Origin: Fibrobacter sp. UBA4297
Lineage (GTDB): Bacteria > Fibrobacterota > Fibrobacteria > Fibrobacterales > Fibrobacteraceae
NCBI RefSeq assembly: GCF_002394865.1
Contig: NZ_DGUZ01000023.1
Span: 39,522-103,521 of the forward strand
DNA: 64,000 bases
Direction: 5' to 3'
The notes under the pieces were generated by a model. That model did not search any database. It was not told the DNA's origin and worked only from the letters and a program-made list of their open reading frames with translations. Numbering within the stretch: the first letter of the stretch is position 1; every line of letters starts with the position of its first letter. Positions 41,587-50,471 of this stretch are shown here, piece after piece. The position numbers and the translations under genes were made by a program.

Positions 41587-42600
41587 ATGGAAAATCCGGG
41601 TCGCGGTGAACGCATGGTGCGAATTTTTGTGTACCTGATGGCACACTATAACAATCGTTATAGCGTTACGGATATCATGCAGCATTTGGATATTCCCGCA
41701 AGTGAATTGCGAAGCGTGCAGCGCGATATGCAGGCATTGACAAATCTCGAAAGCCATTACATCCAACGCATTACCGACAGCGGCAAGACTTATTACTAGG
41801 CGGCGCTCGAACGTGCGAACAAGCTCGTATTCCCGGATTTTGGTGACATGGTTTTGCATTTCGTCTTTTTGCAGCGCATCGCAAACTTGTACCCGGCAAC
41901 AGCAAGCCTTATCGATGACCTTACCAGAAGAATTACGCAGGATTTGCCCGCGAAACAGCAGGATATTCTGAAGAGCTATTCGAAAGAACTAAACGGTCGC
42001 ATTCTCTTTATGGGGACTCCGCCAAATTACGACGAAAACGTGAGCAAGAACCTGCCGACTATTCTGAACGCGATTCGTCAAAAGCGTAAAGTACAGATAA
42101 AATATACTGACAATTGGGGAACACCGTCAAACAAGCTACGCGTTCCGCTGATGATCGCCATAAGTCATGGAGACATTTATATCGGTTGCGTTTCGCAGCA
42201 CCACCCCGATAAAACTTACGCGTTAAAATTGCAACGCATTGAATCGGTGAAATTGCTGAAGGAAAATTTTGAAGAAGATCCGAAGGTGGTTGAATCACTG
42301 CGCAAGCGCATCCGCACGGGATCGTTGCTTTTGGGCGACCAGAATCCGCAAGAAGAAAAAGTCGTTATTTACTTCCCGAAGTACGCCAAAAACTTTTTGA
42401 AAGAACGTCCGTACCACCGTTCCATGAAAATGGAAAACGCGCCAGGCGACGAGATCCGCGTGACAATGAAAGTCGAGGTAAACGAGCTGCTTAAGCAGTG
42501 GATTATGTATTACGGGAACATCGCGACGGTCGAACAACCAAAAAAGCTAAAGCAAATGATACTGGAAACAGCAAAAAAGCTCGTGGAAAAGTACGAGTAA
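41587..42600 (+). pseudogene. WYL-domain transcriptional regulator interrupted by an amber codon
   Basis: An N-terminal helix-turn-helix part (MENPGRGERMVRIFVYLMAH, SVTDIMQHLDIP...SVQRDMQALTN) stops at TAG 41797-41799, and the same frame continues (AALERANKLVFPDFGD...) through a WYL-type middle (AIRQKRKVQIKY, PLMIAISHGDIYIGC) and C-terminal extension to 42600. The reading frame is unchanged, so a single CAG-to-TAG change would explain it. A restart at 41848 would give a WYL part without DNA-binding domain. It is either a recent nonsense mutation, a sequencing error or a suppressed codon. Confidence 0.75.
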
Positions 42601-42610
42601 TTAAGACTTT

Positions 42611-42659
42611 ACTGGATCCTTCGACTTCGTAACTACGTTGCTACGCTCAGGGTGACTCA
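42611..42659. repeat. Intergenic repeat with 14-bp insertion
   Basis: CTGGATCCTTCGACTTCG, then AACTACGTTGCTAC as an insertion relative to the copy at 31690, then GCTCAGGGTGACTCA. Confidence 0.5.
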
Positions 42660-42663
42660 TAAA

Positions 42664-42691
42664 GAGGCGTTTTTTCGTCAAAAAAACGCCT
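42664..42691 (+). terminator. Hairpin after the WYL gene
   Basis: AGGCGTTTTTT, loop CGTC, AAAAAAACGCCT: an 11-bp stem of low GC outer and AT inner part. It likely ends the plus-strand transcript upstream of metY. Confidence 0.6.
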
Positions 42692-42770
42692 GCTATTATA
42701 AAAAACACGGTCTTGTTATAGTTTTTATTTATAGACAGGCTACTTTTCTTAAAAAAATTTATAATTCACG

Positions 42771-42810
42771 ACTAAATCCTATTGATTTTATAGGATTTAG
42801 TTTTTAAATT
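42771..42810 (+). promoter_or_regulatory. metY promoter overlapped by a perfect operator-like palindrome
   Basis: The palindrome is ACTAAATCCTAT, TGATTTT, ATAGGATTTAGT (42771-42801; 12-bp arms, 7-nt centre). A promoter with TTGATT (42782-42787), a 17-nt spacer and TAAATT (42805-42810) lies across it, so a protein bound to the palindrome would cover the -35 box. A repressor site is a natural reading. A U-run after the right arm also permits a weak terminator. Confidence 0.55.
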
Positions 42811-42865
42811 ATGCACATCAAACGAACGAGGCGACCCGCAAGGGAAAAGCCTGGAGGATTTCTCT

Positions 42866-42910
42866 ATGAAATGTCGAATGTGTAACCAAGTCAAAGACGG
42901 GCGGGCATAA
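42866..42910 (+). CDS. Leader peptide ORF with Met/Cys codons upstream of metY
   Basis: Fourteen codons: MKCRMCNQVKDGRA, then TAA. A GGAGG ribosome site lies 8 nt before the ATG. Within the first six codons are two Met and two Cys. It is followed by GC-rich inverted repeats (GGCGG/CCGCC at about 42902-42918, AGGC/GCCT at 42931-42941, and CGCGAA/TTCGCG near 43000), the layout of a transcription or translation attenuator. The 130-nt gap to metY has no other gene. That ribosome stalling at Cys/Met codons controls metY is inference. Confidence 0.5.
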   Translation: MKCRMCNQVKDGRA

Positions 42911-43040
42911 TACCGCCACAAAATTCGCTGAGGCAAACGCCTAGCAAACGATAACTCTCGCGACGCCCATCGCCAACAGTTATAAAACGATCGGGCGATC
43001 GCGAAACTTCGCGCCAAGCGCAAAAAAGGATTCTAACAAT

Positions 43041-44327
43041 ATGACGACTCAGAACAAGCTCCATTTTGAAACTCTTCAGCTCCACGTCGGTCAGGAGACC
43101 GCTGATCCGGCAACCGATTCCCGCGCAGTTCCTATATACCAGACCACTTCTTACGTGTTCCATAACGCTCAGCACGCTTCTGACCGTTTCCACCTGAAGG
43201 ATGCAGGCAACATTTACGGCCGACTCACCAACACCACGCAGGACGTTTTTGAAAAGCGCATTGCGGCTCTCGAAGGCGGTATCGCAGGCCTTGCGGTCGC
43301 TTCTGGCGCAGCAGCCCTCACTTACGCTATCACGGCTCTCGCTCGCAAGGGTGACCATGTTGTCGCACAGCGCACCATCTACGGTGGCACCTACAACCTC
43401 TTGGAACACACGCTCCGTCCGTTCGGCATCGACACGACTTTCGTGAACACTCGCGACCTGAAGGAAGTCGAAAGCTCCATCAAGGAAAACACGAAGCTCG
43501 TCCTTATCGAAACTCTCGGCAACCCGCACTCTGACATCCCGGATATCGAAGCCATTTCTGAAATCGCCCACAAGCACAAGATTCCGGTGCTCATCGACAA
43601 CACCTTCGGCACTCCGTACTTGATCCGCCCGCTGGAACACGGCGCAGACATCGTGATCCACTCTGCAACGAAGTTCATCGGCGGCCACGGTACGACTCTC
43701 GGCGGCGTGATTGTTGACGGTGGCAAGTTTGACTGGGCTGCTTCTGGCAAGTTCCCGCAGTTCACCGAAACGAACCCGAGCTACGGCGTTCCGTTCACCG
43801 CTGCCGCTGGCGCTGCTGCATATATCGTCTACATCCGCGCAATTCTCCTCCGCGACGAAGGCGCTGCAATTTCCCCGTTCAATGCATTCCTCCTGTTGCA
43901 GGGCACGGAAACATTGTCCCTCCGTCTTGACCGCCATGTGGAAAACACCAAGAAGGTTCTCGAATTCCTCGTGAAGCACCCGAAGGTTGCAAAGGTGAAC
44001 CACCCGAGCTTCAAGGACCATCCGGACCACAAACTTTACGAACGTTACTTCCCGAATGGTGGCGGTTCCATCTTCACGTTCGACGTGAAGGGCGGCCAGG
44101 CAGAAGCCTTCAAGTTCATTGACAGCCTCAAGATCTTCAGCTTGCTCGCAAACGTCGCTGACGTGAAGAGCCTCGTTGTTCACCCGTACACCACGACCCA
44201 CTCGGAACTCACTCCGGAAGAACTCGCCGCAGCAGGTATCTCTCCGGCAACGATCCGTCTCTCCATCGGTACGGAACACTACGAAGACATCATCAACGAC
44301 CTCGCACAGGCACTGGATAACATTTAA
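43041..44327 (+). CDS. metY: O-acetylhomoserine sulfhydrylase
   Basis: 428 residues, Cys/Met metabolism PLP family. The PLP lysine lies in IHSATKFIGGHGTTLGG, and the N-terminal HVGQETADPATDSRAVPIYQTTSYVF plus VVHPYTTTHSELTPEELAAAGI are typical of the MetY/Cys-17-type enzymes. It makes homocysteine (or cysteine) from an acetylated amino alcohol and sulfide. It is the first enzyme of the sulfur island; cysK follows 125 nt later. Strongly biased codons suggest high expression. An AAGGATT ribosome site precedes the ATG. Confidence 0.93.
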   Translation: MTTQNKLHFETLQLHVGQETADPATDSRAVPIYQTTSYVFHNAQHASDRFHLKDAGNIYGRLTNTTQDVFEKRIAALEGGIAGLAVASGAAALTYAITALARKGDHVVAQRTIYGGTYNLLEHTLRPFGIDTTFVNTRDLKEVESSIKENTKLVLIETLGNPHSDIPDIEAISEIAHKHKIPVLIDNTFGTPYLIRPLEHGADIVIHSATKFIGGHGTTLGGVIVDGGKFDWAASGKFPQFTETNPSYGVPFTAAAGAAAYIVYIRAILLRDEGAAISPFNAFLLLQGTETLSLRLDRHVENTKKVLEFLVKHPKVAKVNHPSFKDHPDHKLYERYFPNGGGSIFTFDVKGGQAEAFKFIDSLKIFSLLANVADVKSLVVHPYTTTHSELTPEELAAAGISPATIRLSIGTEHYEDIINDLAQALDNI

Positions 44328-44340
44328 TAAAAACATCAAT

Positions 44341-44440
44341 AAGGTGATAGGTTGTAGGTGATAGGTTGTAGGTCAGTCAGGCGGCTTTGCCGCGATTATA
44401 AACCTAACGCCTAATCCCTAAAACCAAAACCCCTAACAAA
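44341..44440. repeat. Composite heptamer/hairpin element
   Basis: Left arm of 7-nt units TAGGTTG, TAGGTGA, TAGGTTG, TAGGTCA; centre GGCGGCTTTGCCGCGATT; right arm whose minus strand also steps by 7 (TTAGGGG, TTTTGGT, TTTAGGG, ATTAGGC, GTTAGGT). It lies between metY and cysK. Compare 29226-29312. Confidence 0.6.
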
Positions 44441-44452
44441 AAGGATTCTACA

Positions 44453-45385
44453 ATGTCTAAAATTTACGCATCAGCTGACCAGCTTATCGGTCATACCCCC
44501 CTCCTTGAAGTTTCCCATATCGAAAAGGAAAACAATCTTGGAGCCAAAATTCTCGCCAAGCTCGAGTACTTCAACCCCGCAGGTTCTGTCAAAGATCGTA
44601 TTGCCAAGGCAATGATAGACGACGCCGAAGCAGCAGGCAAACTCAAACCGGGTTCCGTGATTATCGAACCGACTTCAGGCAACACGGGTATCGGTCTTGC
44701 TTCTGTTGCGGCCGCTCGTGGCTACCGCATCATCATCGTGATGCCGGAAACCATGAGTGTTGAACGCCGCCAGCTCATCAAGGCCTACGGTGCAGAAATC
44801 GTTCTCACTGAAGGCGCTAAGGGCATGAAGGGCGCCATCGCACGCGCTGCAGAACTTGCTCAGGAAATTCCGAACAGTTTCATTCCGGGACAGTTCGTGA
44901 ATCCGGCAAACCCGGCAGCCCACAAGGCTACAACGGGTCCGGAAATTTGGGAAGACACGGATGGCAAGGTTGACATTTTCGTCGCAGGCGTAGGTACTGG
45001 TGGAACGGTCACAGGTGTCGGTGAATACCTCAAGTCCCAAAATCCGAATGTGAAGGTTGTCGCAGTTGAACCGGAATCTTCTCCGGTGCTTTCCAAGGGC
45101 ACGGCTGGTCCGCACAAGATCCAGGGTATTGGCGCAGGCTTTGTTCCGGATACTTTGAACACCTCCGTCTATGACGAAGTGCTCCCGGTCAAGAACGAAG
45201 ACGCATTTGCCGCAGGGAAGGCAATTGCCAAGGCTGAAGGCATTCTCGTGGGTATTTCTTCTGGCGCAGCTTTGCACGCCGCAATTGAACTCGCAAAGCG
45301 TCCGGAAAACAAGGGCAAGACGATTGTCGCACTCCTCCCGGATAGCGGCGACCGTTACCTTTCCACTCCGCTCTTCGCTGACTAA
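44453..45385 (+). CDS. cysK: Cysteine synthase A
   Basis: 310 residues. The PLP lysine is in NPAGSVKDRIA, substrate loop TSGNTGIGLA and phosphate loop GTGGTVTGVGEYL. It makes cysteine from O-acetylserine and sulfide. The length and sequence are typical of CysK, with no regulatory CBS domain. AAGGATT precedes the ATG. It is probably cotranscribed with metY despite the repeat between them. A second, more divergent paralogue lies at 46930. Confidence 0.94.
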   Translation: MSKIYASADQLIGHTPLLEVSHIEKENNLGAKILAKLEYFNPAGSVKDRIAKAMIDDAEAAGKLKPGSVIIEPTSGNTGIGLASVAAARGYRIIIVMPETMSVERRQLIKAYGAEIVLTEGAKGMKGAIARAAELAQEIPNSFIPGQFVNPANPAAHKATTGPEIWEDTDGKVDIFVAGVGTGGTVTGVGEYLKSQNPNVKVVAVEPESSPVLSKGTAGPHKIQGIGAGFVPDTLNTSVYDEVLPVKNEDAFAAGKAIAKAEGILVGISSGAALHAAIELAKRPENKGKTIVALLPDSGDRYLSTPLFAD

Positions 45386-45392
45386 TAATAAG

Positions 45393-45420
45393 TAGACAGT
45401 AGGAAGTGATTAGATAGATT
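45393..45420 (+). repeat. Short TAG-heptamer array
   Basis: TAG at 45393 and 45400, 7 nt apart, followed by looser TAG units, directly after the cysK stop. It is a small member of the heptamer family. The remainder of 45386-45626 holds no gene; two copies of 'GGTTCCATTCGCCTC' lie at about 45447 and 45514. Confidence 0.45.
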
Positions 45421-45626
45421 GAAAGATATTCGGTAAGTGCTTCGCGGTTCCATTCGCCTCGCAGTAGAAACCGAAAAAACATTAAGATGATTCATTATTG
45501 AGTGAAAACGCTAGATGGTTCCATTCGCCTCCCTAGCGTTTATTTGTGTTTTATACATCATCCGCCGCTGTGCAATTCGAAATGCTTTTCGAGATGCGCG
45601 CCGGGTAAATTACCAAAGGCAACAAG

Positions 45627-46733
45627 ATGTCACAAAAAAAGCGAGTCGCAGTAGGACTTTCTGGCGGTGTGGACTCCGCCCTTTCGGCGTATTTACTGAA
45701 AAAGCAAGGATACGAAGTTATCGGCATGACAATGGCGACGTGGGACGGCTCCGTAAAAATGCCTGTGGTCGAAGGCCGCGAAGGTTGCTACGGTCCGAGC
45801 GAAGACAAGAATATCGAAGAAGCAAAGCTCGTTGCCGAGCGTCTCGGGATTCCGCATTATGTTGTTCCGGTCGCCGAAGATTACAAGCGAGAAGTTCTTG
45901 ACTATTTCCGTGCGGAATACCGCGCAGGGAGAACACCAAATCCGTGCGTCCGTTGCAATCAGAACATCAAGTTCGGAGCGCTACAGCATGCAGCGCGCAA
46001 GCTCGGGATTGATTTTGACTACTTTGCGACAGGGCATTACGCGCGTCTTGATTTCAAGAATCCCGATGTTCCGTTCTTGTACGAAGCATTGGACGAACAT
46101 AAAGACCAGACATACTTTTTATCGAGACTCTCGGCAGAGCAACTTTCCACCGTGATTTTTCCGCTCGGCGGAATGCAGAAAGCAGACGTGAAAGCGCTCG
46201 CCAAAGAAATCGGCTGGGACGATTTTGCAACAAAGCGCGAAAGCCAGGACTTTATCGAGTGTGGCGATTACTCGGTACTGTTTGACGAGAGCGATAACGT
46301 TCCCGGAGATTTTATCGATGTGAACGGCAAGGTTCTCGGGAAGCACAAGGGCATTGTGCATTACACGATCGGGCAACGCAAGGGGCTTAACATAGGCGGG
46401 CAAGCAGAACCGCTTTACGTTGTCGCCATTGACGCGCACCACAATCAGGTAATTCTTGGACCGCGAAACGCATTGAGCTGTACAGAAGTTTCTGCTGTTG
46501 ACTTGAACTTGATGGTTTCGGAAACATCGCCACTTTTAAGGCAGCCGCTCACAGCACATATTCGTCTCGGGCATAAAGGCGCGGTCGCTAGGATTACGTC
46601 TCTAGACACTGCCGCCGGTACAATCAGCGTGCAATTTGACGAACCGCAATTCGCATCGGCACCGGGTCAAGTACTCGTGCTCTATGCAGACAAGGGTGTC
46701 GTGGCCTCAGGGATAATCAGCAGCGGAACATAA
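45627..46733 (+). CDS. mnmA: tRNA-specific 2-thiouridylase MnmA
   Basis: 368 residues. The ATP pyrophosphatase motif is GLSGGVDSALSAYLLKKQGYEVIGMTM. NPCVRCNQNIKFG contains a Cys close to the catalytic position, ATGHYARL binds substrate, and the second catalytic cysteine lies in SQDFIECGDY. It thiolates U34 of tRNAs for Lys, Glu and Gln, using sulfur delivered from a cysteine desulfurase. Its place among cysteine and methionine genes fits a shared sulfur supply. A strong terminator follows. Confidence 0.95.
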   Translation: MSQKKRVAVGLSGGVDSALSAYLLKKQGYEVIGMTMATWDGSVKMPVVEGREGCYGPSEDKNIEEAKLVAERLGIPHYVVPVAEDYKREVLDYFRAEYRAGRTPNPCVRCNQNIKFGALQHAARKLGIDFDYFATGHYARLDFKNPDVPFLYEALDEHKDQTYFLSRLSAEQLSTVIFPLGGMQKADVKALAKEIGWDDFATKRESQDFIECGDYSVLFDESDNVPGDFIDVNGKVLGKHKGIVHYTIGQRKGLNIGGQAEPLYVVAIDAHHNQVILGPRNALSCTEVSAVDLNLMVSETSPLLRQPLTAHIRLGHKGAVARITSLDTAAGTISVQFDEPQFASAPGQVLVLYADKGVVASGIISSGT

Positions 46734-46748
46734 CAAATAAACGCTCAC

Positions 46749-46783
46749 ACTCCCGCAAGAACAATCTTGCGAGAGTTTTTTAG
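46749..46783 (+). terminator. Terminator after mnmA
   Basis: CTC-C-CGCAAGA, loop ACAA, TCTTGCG-A-GAG, then TTTTTTAG: a 10-bp stem with one mismatch, 16 nt after the stop. Confidence 0.85.
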
Positions 46784-46929
46784 TATAATAGAAACATCTT
46801 ATTGCACTCAATACGGCAAGTAAATTAGAATAAATTAAATTCACTATTTTTGCATTTTCAACAGCAAAAAAACTTTGATTTTGCGATTTTGATTTTTACC
46901 TTTTAAAAGCTTAAATCCGCGAGGTCACA

Positions 46930-47916
46930 ATGTCAAACATCCATCATTCCATTACAGAACTTATTGGGCATACACCGCTTCTTGAGCTCCACAATTTTGA
47001 AAAGAACCACAACGCCAAAGCCCACATTCTCGCCAAGCTTGAATATTTCAACGCTACAGGTTCTGTCAAGGATCGCGCAGCGCTTAGCATGATTGAAGAA
47101 GCTGAACGCACAGGCAAATTGAAGCCTGGTGGAGAAATCGTAGACCTCACAAGCGGAAACACAGGCATTGCGCTTGCCGCTATCGTAGCCGCAAAAGGAT
47201 ACAAAGTAACGATTTTCTTTGAATCGGGTGGTTCCAAGGAACGCGTTCAAATCATCAAGACATACGGCGCTCAGCTTTTCGATTACAAGGACATTCCCGA
47301 ATTAAAAAAAGCCCTTGAAGATGGCACCATTTCTGACAACCTCGTCATCGAGGCTATTACAAAGTACACAAAGGAACACAACGCCTTTTTCATCAACCAG
47401 TGCGAAAACGAATACAACCCGCTCGCCCACTACAACACAACCGGGCCTGAAATCTGGGAAGATACAGACGGCAAGGTCGATTTTGTGGTTTCCATGGCTG
47501 GCACAGGCGGCACACTGAACGGCCTTTCGAAATATTTCCGCGAGAAAAATCCGAATGTAAAAATCGTGGGCGTGCAAGCCACTCCTGATTCCAGATTTTT
47601 CACCCCGCTCTCCGAAAAACACGGAGTCATCGACGGCGTCGCCCCATTTGCAAATGTCGACACACCACCTTCGTTTTTAACCGATTCGTCCATCTACGAT
47701 GAATACATTGAAGTATCCACACTGCAGGCAACCGGTGTCGCGCACGAACTCGCTGAACACGAGGGACTATTCCTTGGCACATCCGGTGCAGCCGGCATTT
47801 ACGCTGCTTCAATTGTTGCGGCACGCCCCGAAAACGAAGGCAAGAACATCGTCGTCATCACAGCCGATAGCGGGTTCAAATACCTTTCCACAAAGGTTTA
47901 CGCACTGGGTGAGTAA
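46930..47916 (+). CDS. Cysteine synthase/cystathionine beta-synthase-family enzyme
   Basis: 328 residues. The PLP lysine is in NATGSVKDRAALSM, substrate loop TSGNTGIALA, phosphate loop GTGGTLNGLS. It differs from cysK at 44453, with an inserted FESGGSKERVQ and ELKKALEDG region. It is followed by a gamma-synthase/lyase-like gene, the same order as mccA-mccB of reverse transsulfuration, so it could be a cystathionine beta-synthase rather than a second OAS sulfhydrylase. The sequence alone does not decide. Confidence 0.85.
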   Translation: MSNIHHSITELIGHTPLLELHNFEKNHNAKAHILAKLEYFNATGSVKDRAALSMIEEAERTGKLKPGGEIVDLTSGNTGIALAAIVAAKGYKVTIFFESGGSKERVQIIKTYGAQLFDYKDIPELKKALEDGTISDNLVIEAITKYTKEHNAFFINQCENEYNPLAHYNTTGPEIWEDTDGKVDFVVSMAGTGGTLNGLSKYFREKNPNVKIVGVQATPDSRFFTPLSEKHGVIDGVAPFANVDTPPSFLTDSSIYDEYIEVSTLQATGVAHELAEHEGLFLGTSGAAGIYAASIVAARPENEGKNIVVITADSGFKYLSTKVYALGE

Positions 47917-47956
47917 AATATAGGCGAAAGCTATAAAAAGCGCTAAAAAGAAAGTA

Positions 47957-47986
47957 TTGGACAAAGACTCAATCGCCTTCTATATT
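47957..47986 (+). promoter_or_regulatory. Promoter of the cystathionine gene pair
   Basis: TTGGAC, an 18-nt spacer and TATATT, embedded in CGCTAAAAAG-AAAGTATTGGACAAA. The promoter at 51589 is almost the same. Confidence 0.6.
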
Positions 47987-48027
47987 TTGCATAAAAAAAA
48001 GTAACGTTATTTTAGCAAGGATTTTTA

Positions 48028-49191
48028 ATGTCTCGATGTATTGAAACAGACTGCATTCACTTAAAAGACGACGAAGCCGTTGCATGTAAAAAGCATTACG
48101 GTTCCGTCAGTTTCCCGATTTATCAAACGGCAACTTTTGCACACCCCGCTGTAGGAAAATCAACAGGCTACGATTATTCACGGCTTCAAAATCCAACAAG
48201 AGAACAGCTCGAAAAAGTCGTGGCGAATTTAGAACATGGCATTGGTGCATTGGCTCTTAGCTCTGGAATGGCAGCAATTGCGCTCCTCTTTGAAATTTTC
48301 AAGCCGGGCGATCACATCATTGCCGATTCCGATCTCTACGGCGGAAGCATTCGTTTATTCGATAATATTTCTCGCAAGAATGGCTTAAAAATTACAAGCC
48401 TTGATTTTACTCGAGACAACGTCGAAGAATACATCGATCAAAACACACGCGCCATTTATCTCGAAACGCCGACGAATCCGATGATGAACGTGTACGACAT
48501 TCGTGCATTCGCAAAAATTGCAAAACGTCACGGAATCTTGCTGATTGTAGATAACACATTCCTCTCGCCATATTTTCAGAATCCGTTGGATTTAGGCGCA
48601 GACATTGTCGTCCACAGTGGCACAAAGTATCTAGGCGGGCACAACGACACCATCGCAGGGTTCCTCGTCACGAACCGTGAAGACATTTTAGAGCAGTTCC
48701 GTTTCATCATCAAGACAACTGGCGCAGGGCTTGCACCATTTGACTCCTGGCTTGTTTTGCGCGGCATCAAGACACTTGCGCTCCGCATGGAACGCGCTCA
48801 AGAAAATGCCATCGCCATTGCAAAATTTCTCGCCAATGAGCCTAACGTGACCGAAGTCATTTATCCGGGACTTCCGCAACACCCAGGGCACAAAACGATA
48901 AAGCAGCAAGCACGCGGTTTTGGCGCCATGCTCACGTTCAAAGTCACAGACAAAGACATTGCACTTTCGATTCTTGAAAAAGTTCGCCTCATTCAATTTG
49001 CAGAAAGCCTCGGTGGTGTAGAAACACTCATTACATACCCCGTCACTCAAACCCATGCAGACGTTCCGCCCGAAATTCTTGCAAAAAACGGAATCACGGA
49101 TGCGACATTGAGACTTTCCGTCGGTATCGAAAAAGTAGATGACTTGATTGACGATTTGCGAAACGCACTCAACGAATCACGCAGGGGGTAA
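48028..49191 (+). CDS. Cystathionine gamma-synthase or gamma-lyase (PLP)
   Basis: 387 residues of the Cys/Met PLP family. The lysine is in VHSGTKYLGGHNDTIAG and the N-terminus has GSVSFPIYQTATFAHPAVGKSTGYDYSR. The C-terminal LGGVETLITYPVTQTHADVPPEI matches MetB/MccB-type enzymes; synthase and lyase activities cannot be told apart by eye. The next gene begins 2 nt after its stop, so the two form an operon. It has a dedicated promoter shared in sequence with the 51.6-kb transport operon. Confidence 0.88.
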   Translation: MSRCIETDCIHLKDDEAVACKKHYGSVSFPIYQTATFAHPAVGKSTGYDYSRLQNPTREQLEKVVANLEHGIGALALSSGMAAIALLFEIFKPGDHIIADSDLYGGSIRLFDNISRKNGLKITSLDFTRDNVEEYIDQNTRAIYLETPTNPMMNVYDIRAFAKIAKRHGILLIVDNTFLSPYFQNPLDLGADIVVHSGTKYLGGHNDTIAGFLVTNREDILEQFRFIIKTTGAGLAPFDSWLVLRGIKTLALRMERAQENAIAIAKFLANEPNVTEVIYPGLPQHPGHKTIKQQARGFGAMLTFKVTDKDIALSILEKVRLIQFAESLGGVETLITYPVTQTHADVPPEILAKNGITDATLRLSVGIEKVDDLIDDLRNALNESRRG

Positions 49192-49193
49192 AA

Positions 49194-50414
49194 ATGTCAA
49201 ATGCTCTCGAAGAAAAAAATTTAGACTTTGATACAATTATCGACCGTCGCCATACGAAATCGCTCAAGTACGATTTCTATGTGGAACGTGGTGCTGTAAA
49301 GCCGGGAGAAGACCCGTCCGGGCTACTTCCGCTTTGGATTGCCGACATGGATTTTAAGACAAGTTCATTCGTGCAAGATGCGTTAGTCCGTTCGGCCCAG
49401 CACGGGATATTTGGATACAGCGACACTCAGGACGATTATTTCCGTGTTCTGCAGGGATTCTACCGCCGTCGTCACAATTATGAAATTGAAAGCCCGGATT
49501 GGGTTACCAAAACGCCCGGCGTCATGTTCGTGCTCGGCTTGGCCGTAAAAGCATATACAAATGTTGGCGATGCCGTCATCATTCAGGAACCGGTCTACAT
49601 GCACTTTGTCGATGTCATCAGAGATAATGACCGTAAAGTCGTCAGCAGCGATCTCGTTTACGGAGAAGACGGCCGTTACCATATAGACTTCGAAGATTTT
49701 GAAAAAAAGATTGTTGATAACAACGTGAAATTATTCTTGCTATGCAGCCCGCACAATCCGGTTTGCCGCGTCTGGACCCGGGAAGAGCTCTTGCGCCTCG
49801 GCGAAATCTGTTTAAAGCATCACGTCATTGTCGTAAGCGATGAAATCCACAACGATTTTGTCTTTGAAGGGACGCACACCGTATTCGCCACACTTGGGGA
49901 AGAATTCGCAAACAACTCCATCATCGTCACCGCCCCGACCAAAACATTCAACCTGGCCGGCGTTCAAATTTCGCACGCCATCATCAAGAACCCAACACTT
50001 CGCAACGCATTTCGTCATCAAATTGACGCCACGGGTTATAGCCAAGTGAGCATTCAAGGGATCCTCGCAGCCGAAGCCGCATACTCCAAAGGCGATGTAT
50101 GGCTCGACGCCCTCCTCAAGTATCTCAAAGGCAACATTGACTACACCGAAAAATTTATTCGCGAAAACCTCAAAGGCGTAAAGCTCGTGCCGATGGAAGC
50201 GACATATCTCGCCTGGCTAGACTTTAACGGCACCGGACTCACGACTGAGCAAGTTGACGATCTTATACTCCACAAGGCCCGACTCTGGCTCAATAGTGGC
50301 ACAAAATTTGGAAAGACCGGTGCAGGGTTTCAACGATTAAACCTCGCTTGTCCACGCAGCATACTAGAAAAAGCCCTCAACAGATTAAAAGTTGCACTCG
50401 AAGCCGTCCAATAG
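49194..50414 (+). CDS. patB: MalY/PatB-type aminotransferase-family C-S lyase
   Basis: 406 residues, class I/II aminotransferase fold. The PLP lysine is in VTAPTKTFNLAGVQISHAII and the family mark PLWIADMDFKTSSFVQDAL is near the N-terminus, as in MalY/PatB cystathionine beta-lyases. It probably splits cystathionine into homocysteine, pyruvate and ammonia. With the upstream gene it would complete transsulfuration from homoserine esters and cysteine. It starts 2 nt after the upstream stop and is followed by a terminator. Confidence 0.9.
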   Translation: MSNALEEKNLDFDTIIDRRHTKSLKYDFYVERGAVKPGEDPSGLLPLWIADMDFKTSSFVQDALVRSAQHGIFGYSDTQDDYFRVLQGFYRRRHNYEIESPDWVTKTPGVMFVLGLAVKAYTNVGDAVIIQEPVYMHFVDVIRDNDRKVVSSDLVYGEDGRYHIDFEDFEKKIVDNNVKLFLLCSPHNPVCRVWTREELLRLGEICLKHHVIVVSDEIHNDFVFEGTHTVFATLGEEFANNSIIVTAPTKTFNLAGVQISHAIIKNPTLRNAFRHQIDATGYSQVSIQGILAAEAAYSKGDVWLDALLKYLKGNIDYTEKFIRENLKGVKLVPMEATYLAWLDFNGTGLTTEQVDDLILHKARLWLNSGTKFGKTGAGFQRLNLACPRSILEKALNRLKVALEAVQ

Positions 50415-50421
50415 ATGCAAC

Positions 50422-50468
50422 GAGAACCCTTAGGATGCTTAGAATCCACCTGAGGGTTCTTCTTTTTT
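50422..50468 (+). terminator. Terminator after patB
   Basis: AGAACCCT plus inner GG/CC pairs, AGGGTTCT, then TCTTTTTT. Confidence 0.8.
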
Positions 50469-50471
50469 AAT

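Noticed and set aside
42800..43040. c-di-GMP or SAM riboswitch upstream of metY
   Set aside because: A few words (GCAAGGG, AAAGCCTGG) recall c-di-GMP-I aptamers, but the conserved core order is not met, and no SAM-I core is seen. A leader peptide explains the region better.
42891..44339. 482-codon minus-strand frame opposite metY
   Set aside because: Antisense shadow; metY has all family motifs and a ribosome site.
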